Notes: a model not told the origin generated them from the sequence alone. Positions 1 through 5,829 are shown, counted from the first letter of the stretch. The stretch is 8,253 nt of DNA from an uncultured Prevotellaceae bacterium (GCA_945645715.1 CALZFJ010000070.1:1-8253); one strand, 5' to 3'. Program-made: numbers and translations.

Positions 1-1277
1 ATTCCGTCCATTTGCGGAGCAAGATAGGGGTGCATACCTATAGTCTGCTTTGCAATCGACATGTAGCCTGCCTCGTAGGAACCATTGTCGGCACCACCCG
101 AGTCGTAACCCGGCTGACGGCGGTCGCTCACGAATCCCGAAGCACCCATTGTGAGAGTCCAGTATTTTGCAATCTTCGAGTCGAGGTTGAAGCGCATAGA
201 GTAGCGGTTATACTCGAAGTTGTCGATGTTACCCTGCTGGTTGAGGTAGCCCACCGAAGCATAGTAGTTGTGGTTCTCAGTACCGCCCTGCATCGACACT
301 GTGTGCTTGTGGGTGAGACCTGTGCCGAACACCTTGCCGATGTAGTCGTAGTTCTCGTAGCCATCGGTGGGGTCGCCATTGGCAACGAGATTAAACATAT
401 CCTGAGTGTACTTAGGAACATACTGCGAGCGGTCGGTGATAGTACCGTTAGCCATCTGGTCCATCATGTCGGCCATGTTGTAGTAGTTCATAAATTCAAG
501 GCCATTCATGAACTTGGGGAAGTTGGCATTGACCGAAGCACCCACAGAGCCGTCGTAGGTCACCTTGGGGGCACCCTTTCCACCGCGCTTGGTGGTGACG
601 ATAATCACACCGCCGGCAGCGTTAAGACCATATACTGCAGTGGCGGCAGCATCCTTGAGCACCGAGAGGCTCTCGATGTCGTTAGGGTCAATCTCATCGA
701 TAGAGCGAGGCACACCATCAACGATGTAGGTGACAGCCTTCACCGAGCCACGGATGCGGATAGAAGCCTGGTCAACGCCCGGCTCACCCGAAGTCTGGAT
801 TGATGAAAGACCGGCAACCTTACCGGCGAGCATCTGGGTGAGCTGCGTGGTAGGAGCCACGGTAAGCTCTTCACCCTTGATTGCCGAAACGGCACCCGTC
901 AATGATGATTTTTTCTGCTTGCCATAACCCACGACGATAACCTCGTCGAGGTTGGCGGCATTTTGTTTCAGAACCACGTCGATAACTTTTGCGTTACCCA
1001 CTTTCATCTTCTGCGTGTCCATACCCACGTAGGAGAATGTCAGAATTTGCCCTTTTTTGGCATTCACTGAATATTTACCGTCGATGTCGGTTGTAGAGCC
1101 TGTAGTGGTACCTTCCACCATCACAGTAGCTCCAATCAACGGTTCTCCTTGTTCGTCGGTTACGGTACCCACAATCTTCTGGGCAAAACCGAATGCCGGG
1201 ATTGCCAGGACGAACATCATTGCAACCAGTAAGCGTCGCACGATGCTCATTGAATTAGATTTTGAGTTTAACTCCAT
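1..1277 (-). CDS. SusC/RagA family TonB-linked outer membrane transporter, N-terminal part (cut by window edge)
   Basis: Outer membrane TonB-dependent transporter that, in this family, imports oligosaccharides or other large nutrients with a SusD-type lid lipoprotein. Only the first 425 codons are here; family members are usually about 1000 residues. Counting from the ATG at 1277, a signal peptide covers about residues 1-33 (RRLLVAMMFVLAIPAFGFAQ). A carboxypeptidase-regulatory-like beta-sandwich follows (about 34-105, with PLIGATVMVEG and DIDGKYS), then the SusC signature DEVIVVGYGKQKKSSLTGAVS region near 111-131. The plug domain lies at about 125-235 (IRIRGS, YIVDGVP, SVLKDAAATAVYG, GVIIVTTKRG), followed by the first barrel strands. 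An in-frame ATG at 1250 gives a more usual short n-region (MSIVRRLL) and is an equally possible start; neither has a clear Shine-Dalgarno. It follows the epimerase gene but has its own promoter. A susD gene would be expected just beyond the left edge. The substrate cannot be read from this part. Confidence 0.95.
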   Translation of the reverse strand, partial: MELNSKSNSMSIVRRLLVAMMFVLAIPAFGFAQKIVGTVTDEQGEPLIGATVMVEGTTTGSTTDIDGKYSVNAKKGQILTFSYVGMDTQKMKVGNAKVIDVVLKQNAANLDEVIVVGYGKQKKSSLTGAVSAIKGEELTVAPTTQLTQMLAGKVAGLSSIQTSGEPGVDQASIRIRGSVKAVTYIVDGVPRSIDEIDPNDIESLSVLKDAAATAVYGLNAAGGVIIVTTKRGGKGAPKVTYDGSVGASVNANFPKFMNGLEFMNYYNMADMMDQMANGTITDRSQYVPKYTQDMFNLVANGDPTDGYENYDYIGKVFGTGLTHKHTVSMQGGTENHNYYASVGYLNQQGNIDNFEYNRYSMRFNLDSKIAKYWTLTMGASGFVSDRRQPGYDSGGADNGSYEAGYMSIAKQTIGMHPYLAPQMDG

Positions 1278-1323
1278 AGAACAAAAATGTTTAAAATTAA
1301 TGATTGAAATGAATTGTGTATTG

Positions 1324-1331
1324 CAAAATTA
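1324..1331 (-). promoter_or_regulatory. Bacteroidetes -7 promoter element for the susC-like gene
   Basis: Read on the minus strand this is TAATTTTG, a perfect match to the Bacteroidetes sigma-ABfr -7 consensus TAnnTTTG, continued as TTTGCAAT. Transcription would start near 1317-1320 and give a leader of about 40 nt before the ATG at 1277. A TTTG lies further upstream (about 1356-1359) but at 24 nt instead of the usual 19-21, so the -33 element is weak or absent. The element separates susC transcription from the upstream epimerase gene. Confidence 0.6.
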
Positions 1332-1351
1332 GATTTTTGGTATTTGTGAGG

Positions 1352-1383
1352 CTCTCAAAAGCCGCAACAGCGGCTTATGAGAG
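1352..1383 (-). terminator. Hairpin terminator at the end of the epimerase gene
   Basis: CTCTCA (1352-1357) pairs with TGAGAG (1378-1383), and AGCCGC (1360-1365) pairs with GCGGCT (1370-1375) around a 4-nt loop, giving a 14-position stem with one mismatch. On the minus strand the inner stem AGCCGC-TGTT-GCGGCT is followed by TTTT, as in a short intrinsic terminator. The hairpin starts inside the last codons of the epimerase gene and includes its stop codon at 1375-1377. It sits just upstream of the susC promoter, which suggests that the operon ends or is attenuated here. Confidence 0.55.
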
Positions 1384-2544
1384 TTGTTCGAGAATTTGCC
1401 AGCACTGGAAGAGTCCTCTCGGCACGTGGAAACAGCCTTTCCACTTGCCGCCCTTGCCTTCGAGCAGCACCTCGCCGCGACGGTTGAGGTAGCCCCACCA
1501 TTCGGGATATTCCTGATCCTTGAAGTGGCTCCAAGTGTAGTCGTGTACGCGCTTGAACCACTCGAGGCAACGCTCGTCGCCTGTGAGCTGGTAGCCCTTT
1601 ATCATTGAGATAAGCGTCTCGATGTGTACCCACCATAGCTTCTGGTCCCACTCAAGTTCCTGTGTGGGGTGCCCGTGAAGGTCCATGAAGTAGAAAATAC
1701 CGCCAAACTCCTTGTCCCAGCCATATTCAGCCATGCGAATGGCAGTGTCCTTGGCCTTCTCGATGAGTTCGGGGCGGTTGAGTCGCTTGCCGAGGTCCAT
1801 AATGAACCACATAGCCTCAATGGCATGACCCGGGTTCATGTGGCGGCCGTCCATGCAATCAACGAGTGAACCGTCTTCAGCCACATTCTCCACGATAAGT
1901 CCGCCAAGCTCCGGGCGCAGGAACACGTCCATCACCTCGTGAATGCACACGTCGATGGTACGCTGCATGAAGTCGGGGTCGAGCAGAGGCTCAATTTCGA
2001 GAGCAAGGTTGCACAGAATCATCGGCAGAGCGAAGTTCTTGAGCGAGCGAGTGCCGGGGTGCACCTTGTTCCATTTACCTTTGGGGTTATCAACCTTCGA
2101 GAGCACGATGTCGAAGGTGCGCTTTGCAATGTCGGCATACTCCTTGTTGCCGGTGGCAATGCTCAGCTGACCGAATGCCATAGTGGCGAAAGTGTAGGAG
2201 AAGATGTTGTAAGGCTCCACAAGAGGCTGTCCCTCGCGAGTGAGCGAGAAATACCAGTTGTAGTTGCCGTCGTGTCCGTATTTCTTGAGAAATTCTCCTC
2301 CCTGAATGGCTGCGTCGAGCCATTCCTTGCGCTTTTCCACCTTGTTATAGAGCATTGAGAACATCCACACTTCACGTCCTTGCAGCCATATAAACTTATC
2401 GGTGTCATATACGTCACCTTTACGGTCGAGACAAGTAAAATAACCGCCAAATTCCTTGTCCTGTGATTTTTCAAGCCAGAAAGGCAGCACAGAGTCGAGA
2501 AGCTCGCTCTTGTACTGTTCTGCTAATTTTTTAAAGTCAGTCAT
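1375..2544 (-). CDS. N-acylglucosamine 2-epimerase (AGE/renin-binding-protein family)
   Basis: Cytoplasmic epimerase of 389 residues, the usual length for the family, folding as an (alpha/alpha)6 barrel. It most likely interconverts N-acetylmannosamine and N-acetylglucosamine, as in sialic acid or ManNAc catabolism. Residues matching the known AGE active site are visible: Arg57 (LQGREVW), His240 and Glu243 (NPGHAIEA), His307 and Glu309 (WWVHIET), and His373/Arg376 near the C-terminus (GCFHVPR). The ending KGGKWKGCFHVPR resembles animal renin-binding protein and bacterial ManNAc epimerases. Cellobiose 2-epimerases end differently, with a GPWKCPYHNGR-type motif, so that alternative is less likely. 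A mannose isomerase-like activity cannot be excluded. The gene is third after the DUF4434 and MFS genes, 114 bp below the MFS stop, with a palindromic element in the gap. Similar epimerases in Bacteroides nan operons are called NanE, but no sialate lyase is visible here, so no symbol is given. Confidence 0.9.
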   Translation of the reverse strand: MTDFKKLAEQYKSELLDSVLPFWLEKSQDKEFGGYFTCLDRKGDVYDTDKFIWLQGREVWMFSMLYNKVEKRKEWLDAAIQGGEFLKKYGHDGNYNWYFSLTREGQPLVEPYNIFSYTFATMAFGQLSIATGNKEYADIAKRTFDIVLSKVDNPKGKWNKVHPGTRSLKNFALPMILCNLALEIEPLLDPDFMQRTIDVCIHEVMDVFLRPELGGLIVENVAEDGSLVDCMDGRHMNPGHAIEAMWFIMDLGKRLNRPELIEKAKDTAIRMAEYGWDKEFGGIFYFMDLHGHPTQELEWDQKLWWVHIETLISMIKGYQLTGDERCLEWFKRVHDYTWSHFKDQEYPEWWGYLNRRGEVLLEGKGGKWKGCFHVPRGLFQCWQILEQLS

Positions 2545-2583
2545 CTCTGAATATTTTTTAGGTAGTTGATTATAATTCTATTT

Positions 2584-2655
2584 AGGTAAGAGGTAAGAGG
2601 TGGGAGTGGAGAGGGCTTAGCCCTCTATCCACTTTTTAACCTCTAATGTCTAACC
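2584..2655. repeat. 72-nt imperfect palindrome (REP/MITE-like) between MFS and epimerase genes
   Basis: The core is GAGGGC-TTA-GCCCTC (2611-2625), extended by GTGGA (2606-2610) pairing with TCCAC (2628-2632) across a 2-nt TA bulge, and by AGAGGT (2596-2601) pairing with ACCTCT (2639-2644). The left arm opens with tandem heptamers AGGTAAG (2584-2590, 2591-2597) and AGGTGGG (2598-2604). The complement of the right arm, up to 2655, follows the same rhythm imperfectly. It lies in the 114-bp gap and ends 3 bp from the MFS stop codon. It has no good T-run on the minus strand after the stem. It may stabilise the upstream mRNA, act as a partial terminator, or be a dispersed repeat. Confidence 0.6.
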
Positions 2656-2658
2656 ATA

Positions 2659-4059
2659 TTATTTCTTAGTCCAGTATTGCTCGATTTCTTCGAGCGACTT
2701 GCCGGTGGTCTCGGGTACTAAGCGCCACATTATGAGCATATAAGGCACGCACATGGCTGCAAAGAGCAGGAAGGTGCCGGCAGGTGTGATGTTCTCAAGC
2801 AGCCACGGTGTGAGCTGGCCGATGAGATAGGTGCCAATCCACAGCGACAGTCCGGCAACCGACATTGCCACGGCGCGGACCTTGATGGGATACATCTCGC
2901 TGAGAATAACCCACACTACGGCGCATATCGAACCGGCGCAGCACACTATGTAGAGCATAAAGAACACGAGCAGGAATATTGATGAAAGTCCCAGTGAAGC
3001 ACCCCATGTGAAATAGAATGCGATGAGGAGCAGCGACACAATCATGCCCGATACGCCATAATAGACCAGAGCCTTACGACCCACGCGGTCGATGATGAAC
3101 ATGGCAAGCACGGTGGTAATCATGTTGGCGAGTCCCACAAGCACCTGGTAGAAGAGTGCATCGTCGCTGGGGAGTCCGGCATCCTTGAAAATCTCCGGAC
3201 CGTAGTAGAGCACTGCATTCACGCCCATAAACTGACCGAGAATTGCAATTGCAACACCTATGAGCAGAGCCTTGAAGATGCCCGGCTGCAGCAAGAGCTT
3301 GAACTCCGATTCCTCGCCTGCAGTGGTAGCCATTACTTCGCGTGTAGCGGCAATCTGGCGCTGGATTTCGGTCTTGTCGGTGTAGATTTTGCTGAAAATG
3401 TCGCCGGCACGGCTGAGTCGGTCCTGAGTGATTAGCCAGCGTGGGCTTTCGGGAATGAAGAGCACCACAGCAAGGAAGATGAACGACGGGAGGAAGCCCA
3501 TGCCGAGCATTCCGCGCCATGCCTCGCTGATGAAGATGCGGTTGAGCGATTCGCCCAGCTCTGCACCGCTCTGCGAGAAGATAAGCAGATAGTTATTAAC
3601 CACGTAGGCTCCAACCACACCTATGGTGACGGCGAGCTGATAGAGCGATACGAGCAGTCCGCGACGCTCAGGAACCGATATCTCGCTGATATAAAGCGGA
3701 CAAACGATTGATGCTACTCCTATGCCCACTCCGCCAATGATGCGGTAGCTCACCAGAGCGAAGAATGATGATGCCAAGGCACAGCCAATCATCGACACGC
3801 AGAATAGCACTGCCGAGAGTATCATGGTGTTTTTGCGTCCCGCCTTGTCGCCGAGTACGCCACCAAAAAGCACTCCCACAATTGCACCCACGAGAGCTGA
3901 GCCTACAAACCAGCCCTTATCCATGGCGTTGAGCTGGAATTGTGCCGCTACGTCGCTGATTGTGCCCGACACCACAGCTTCATCGTATCCGAAGAGGAAA
4001 CCTCCCATTGCTGCGGCTATCGAGAGGAATAGCAAATATCCCCAATTATAATTTTTCAT
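2659..4059 (-). CDS. MFS sugar transporter, sugar-porter (XylE/GLUT-like) family
   Basis: Inner membrane sugar transporter of 466 residues with the 12-helix major facilitator layout, probably a sugar:proton symporter. Sugar-porter signatures appear in order: GFLFGYD (20-26) in helix 1, GDKAGRK (70-76) in loop 2-3, YISEISVPERRG (123-134) at the end of helix 4, PESPRWL (203-209) after helix 6, GQFMGVNAVLYYGPEIF (275-291) in helix 7, DRVGRK (324-329), SEMYP (387-391), and PETTGKSLEEIE (449-460) at the C-terminus. Compared with XylE, the helix-5 glutamine (Q141) and the helix-10 tryptophan (W383) appear kept. The helix-7 QQ pair is GQ (275-276), and the second helix-5 glutamine is a valine near 148. 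It follows the DUF4434 gene by 30 bp and precedes the epimerase gene, so it likely brings in the sugar that the epimerase uses. The substrate is inferred only from this context. Confidence 0.93.
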   Translation of the reverse strand: MKNYNWGYLLFLSIAAAMGGFLFGYDEAVVSGTISDVAAQFQLNAMDKGWFVGSALVGAIVGVLFGGVLGDKAGRKNTMILSAVLFCVSMIGCALASSFFALVSYRIIGGVGIGVASIVCPLYISEISVPERRGLLVSLYQLAVTIGVVGAYVVNNYLLIFSQSGAELGESLNRIFISEAWRGMLGMGFLPSFIFLAVVLFIPESPRWLITQDRLSRAGDIFSKIYTDKTEIQRQIAATREVMATTAGEESEFKLLLQPGIFKALLIGVAIAILGQFMGVNAVLYYGPEIFKDAGLPSDDALFYQVLVGLANMITTVLAMFIIDRVGRKALVYYGVSGMIVSLLLIAFYFTWGASLGLSSIFLLVFFMLYIVCCAGSICAVVWVILSEMYPIKVRAVAMSVAGLSLWIGTYLIGQLTPWLLENITPAGTFLLFAAMCVPYMLIMWRLVPETTGKSLEEIEQYWTKK

Positions 4060-4089
4060 GACTTGTGTATATATTATTGTGTAATACCT

Positions 4090-5178
4090 TTAGATTCCGA
4101 AATACTCCTTATAGCGGTCGTAGAGGTGACCTGCCTGCAGATAAGCCGACTGCGGACTCATGAAGTGGCTGAACTCGAAGGTGATAGCCTTGTCGTATCC
4201 GGCACGCTTGGCTGCTTCGAGCTTCAGGCGCAGCTTGTCGAACTTGATGGGCAGGAACTTGATTGGCATGTCGCGGTCGAAGGTCTCGGCATTGGTCCAG
4301 CACTTCATTCCATATTTGTCGGCAAGACGCTTGTTCACTTCAAAGAAGGCATCAAGCTCGTCGTAGTCGATATGTCCGTCCTGGAAAGCGCAGGCATCTA
4401 CCACATCGTGGATTCCGTCGAAAATCTCGTCCCACTCCTTCTCGTGCTGCTGCACGCTCACGGCATCGTCTTTCGAGAGGTTGCTACCGCTTGCCATCAC
4501 AGCCTTCTTGCCGTCGATCCACGGCGAGATGAAGGTGGGCAGGCCGCCCGACACGTCCTTGCACTGCTTGCCCATAGCGTGGAATGCCGAGATAGCACCC
4601 TTGGTGGCACGGCTGATTTCGCCGCTGATATACCAGCCCTGGAAGCTCTTGTGCTTGCTGCCATAGTTTTTCCACACTTCGTCGATCACATATTTGTTGT
4701 CTTCAATCTCCCACGAGAGGTCGCCGGTGTCCCAGTAGCGTCCTGAGTCGTAGAGACCGAAGTAGAATTTCATCTCATATTTGTCGGCAAGCGTTAGGAA
4801 CATCTCCAAAAGGTCCTGCGAAGGACGGTAGCAGCCCTTGCCTATGAGGTAGGGCGAATTGAAGGTGATAAACTTGCGGTAACCCGAGCGAATCATTATC
4901 ACCGTATCGATGCCGATAGCCTTCATGTGGCGGAAGTCGGCGTCCCACTCTTTCACACCCCAGTTCTGGTGAGGAATGTCGTGTGAGATTTCATCGAGGA
5001 ACGTACCGGTGATAGGAAGTGCATTTTTTTTCTCCACGAGCCAATAGTTGTCGGCAGCAACAGCTGCTTCAGCCTTTTGCTCGTCGCTTGTCCGATTGCA
5101 ACCCATCAGTGCGGGAGCTGCGGTGGCTGCTGCGCCAATCAGGGCAAGGTCTTTTAGAAATTTTCTGCGGTCAGACAT
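4090..5178 (-). CDS. DUF4434 family TIM-barrel-like protein, Tat-type lipoprotein
   Basis: Exported protein of 362 residues with no assigned biochemical function. The N-terminus carries DRRKFLKD (3-10), close to the twin-arginine consensus, then a hydrophobic stretch and a lipobox LMGC with Cys27, so it should be exported folded and lipid-anchored. The rest resembles DUF4434 (TIM-barrel, glycoside-hydrolase-like): PITGTFLDEI (55-64), HQNWGVKEWDADFRHMKAIGIDTVI (from 70), the strand-like KFYFGLYDSG (137-146), GWYISGEIS (181-189), CWTNAETFDRDMP (293-305) and AITFEFSHFMSP (331-342). Glu187 and Glu298 lie at the ends of two probable strands, where clan GH-A enzymes carry their acid/base and nucleophile; this is an inference from spacing, not proof. 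It is first in the operon with the MFS transporter and epimerase, which suggests that it trims or binds the glycan before import. The ATG at 5178 is chosen because the Tat motif follows directly. Confidence 0.8.
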   Translation of the reverse strand: MSDRRKFLKDLALIGAAATAAPALMGCNRTSDEQKAEAAVAADNYWLVEKKNALPITGTFLDEISHDIPHQNWGVKEWDADFRHMKAIGIDTVIMIRSGYRKFITFNSPYLIGKGCYRPSQDLLEMFLTLADKYEMKFYFGLYDSGRYWDTGDLSWEIEDNKYVIDEVWKNYGSKHKSFQGWYISGEISRATKGAISAFHAMGKQCKDVSGGLPTFISPWIDGKKAVMASGSNLSKDDAVSVQQHEKEWDEIFDGIHDVVDACAFQDGHIDYDELDAFFEVNKRLADKYGMKCWTNAETFDRDMPIKFLPIKFDKLRLKLEAAKRAGYDKAITFEFSHFMSPQSAYLQAGHLYDRYKEYFGI

Positions 5179-5250
5179 ATAAATCTTCTGTTTTAGTGTG
5201 GTTATGTTTTGGTTTTTATAAATTTTTCTGTTCTTCTAATGGTGCATTCA

Positions 5251-5342
5251 GGCTTAAATGTGAATTGCAATGCTACTCCTGTAACCGGAGCCACATACAC
5301 TCAAGGGGCTCCGGTTGCCAGTTTCGCGTTCACCTTTAAACC
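5251..5342. repeat. Long imperfect inverted repeat in the DUF4434 operon leader
   Basis: The inner arms AACCGGAGCC (5283-5292) and GGCTCCGGTT (5307-5316) are perfect complements of 10 bp around a 14-nt loop. Similarity continues outward: the complement of 5307-5342 and the sequence 5251-5292 both start GG-pyrimidine-TTAAA and then GTGAA before a gapped middle. Whole arms are about 42 and 36 nt. No T-run follows the stem on either strand, so it is not a plain intrinsic terminator. Because of the symmetry both strands encode similar peptides ending in FTFKP. It may be a regulatory RNA fold or a dispersed repeat element. Confidence 0.7.
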
Positions 5343-5498
5343 ATTTTTACCTATATTACTAACTTTATTTGAAGCCTTAACTAAATTCTGACGACGGGCA
5401 ATCGTGCAATACGTAGTGCCGACAGTTTGCAACGCTGCCATGGTGGCTGTCGCTGCGGGCAATAGGGTGCTATGTTTCTGTGTCGGGTAGTATAGCAT
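5301..5498 (-). CDS. Small ORF (65 codons) in the operon leader, function unknown
   Basis: The ORF starts at ATG 5498 with a good Shine-Dalgarno (AAAGGA) seven bases upstream, unlike the other genes here. It encodes a small basic protein, MLYYPTQKHSTLLPAATATM to LKVNAKLATGAP, with no signal peptide or known domain. A TTG at 5516 in the same frame is a poorer start. After the TGA stop (5301-5303) the same frame stays open for 32 more codons (VYVAPVTGVALQFTFKP and on) and closes with TAA at 5202-5204, 23 bp before the DUF4434 start. The small ORF may therefore be the front part of a broken 98-codon gene. Its end overlaps the long inverted repeat. It could equally be a chance ORF in a leader RNA or part of a repeat element. 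Confidence 0.35.
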   Translation of the reverse strand: MLYYPTQKHSTLLPAATATMAALQTVGTTYCTIARRQNLVKASNKVSNIGKNGLKVNAKLATGAP

Positions 5499-5539
5499 AG
5501 TTGTTTCCTTTGTCAATTGCTGAATTGTAGGGTGTATAT

Positions 5540-5556
5540 CGGAGCTTTTGGCTCCG
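5540..5556. other. Short hairpin in the leader, sharing an 8-mer with the long palindrome
   Basis: CGGAGC-TTTTG-GCTCCG forms a 6-bp stem with a 5-nt loop. The 8-mer GGCTCCGG at its right side (5550-5557) also occurs at 5307-5314, and its complement occurs at 5285-5292. In the minus transcript this hairpin comes first, about 45 nt after the predicted transcription start. No T-run follows on that strand. Confidence 0.5.
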
Positions 5557-5605
5557 GCAACGCCTATTTTTCAGCCCAATTTTTCTTGTTATTGGTTTCC
5601 GCTTG

Positions 5606-5638
5606 CAAACTTAATAAAAAAATTTATATAAAACGAAA
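5606..5638 (-). promoter_or_regulatory. Probable promoter of the leader/DUF4434-MFS-epimerase operon
   Basis: On the minus strand TAAGTTTG (5613 to 5606) matches the Bacteroidetes -7 consensus TAnnTTTG exactly and continues as TTTGCA. A TTTC (5638 to 5635) lies 21 bp upstream in the position of the -33 TTTG, one base off consensus. Transcription would start near 5600. I found no better minus-strand -7 match between 5179 and 5600, so this is the best candidate for the whole operon. Confidence 0.5.
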
Positions 5639-5668
5639 TTATTTCCTAAAACTTTTTAGTTAATTACT

Positions 5669-5714
5669 CTTTTTTATCAAAAAAGCATTAATTTGCCCGA
5701 TAATGGGCATTTTT
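5669..5714 (+). terminator. Terminator-like hairpin and A/T palindrome between the divergent promoters
   Basis: TGCCC (5694-5698) pairs with GGGCA (5705-5709) around GATAAT and is followed by TTTTT on the plus strand. Just before it lies the perfect palindrome CTTTTTT-ATC-AAAAAAG (5669-5685). TCAAAAA (5677-5683) can also pair with TTTTTGA (5710-5716). No plus-strand gene ends here, so the hairpin may instead insulate the two promoters, serve as an operator, or end a small plus-strand RNA. Confidence 0.3.
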
Positions 5715-5772
5715 GATGCCTCAATTTAAGGAATTTTGAGCCTGACGGGGCAGGAATGTCGCGATTTATGTG

Positions 5773-5780
5773 TAATTTTG
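5773..5780 (+). promoter_or_regulatory. -7 promoter element for the DUF5715 gene
   Basis: TAATTTTG is a perfect TAnnTTTG and is followed by CAAT. Transcription would start near 5785, about 45 nt before the ATG at 5830. No TTTG is seen at the -33 position; TGTCGCG (5757-5763) lies just upstream. The surrounding block is repeated in front of the DUF4199 gene. Confidence 0.6.
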
Positions 5781-5829
5781 CAATGGCTTTGATGAAGCCT
5801 TCCAAAATAACTCTACAATCCTACGCACG

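Larger units (their letters stand above)
5179..5829. other. Divergent intergenic region (651 bp) with leader, hairpins and two promoters
   Basis: This stretch separates the minus-strand DUF4434 operon from the plus-strand DUF5715 gene. It holds no recognised protein family. From left to right it contains the long palindrome 5251-5342, a small minus-strand ORF (5301-5498), a hairpin (5540-5556), a minus-strand promoter (5606-5638), an A/T palindrome (5669-5685), a hairpin with a T-run (5694-5714) and a plus-strand promoter (5773-5780). The 5600-5700 part is clearly AT-rich relative to the coding DNA, as expected for promoter DNA. The minus transcript would have an untranslated or small-ORF leader of about 420 nt. 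Confidence 0.7.

Noticed and set aside
12..803. 263-codon plus-strand ORF
   Set aside because: It lies opposite the susC-like gene, whose signal peptide, plug and signature motifs are clear. The plus-strand protein has a repetitive Val/His-rich composition typical of an antisense shadow.
1375..2544. Reading the epimerase as a cellobiose 2-epimerase of a mannan operon
   Set aside because: The C-terminal GCFHVPR motif is that of AGE/renin-binding proteins, and no GH130 phosphorylase or mannanase is next to it.
4063..4746. 227-codon plus-strand ORF
   Set aside because: It is antisense to the DUF4434 gene and has no supporting signals. The real gene has a Tat lipoprotein signal and family motifs.
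5209..5391. 60-codon plus-strand ORF over the leader palindrome
   Set aside because: Its peptide mirrors the minus-strand small ORF because of the inverted repeat. It has no matching promoter, and the minus-strand ORF has the better ribosome binding site.
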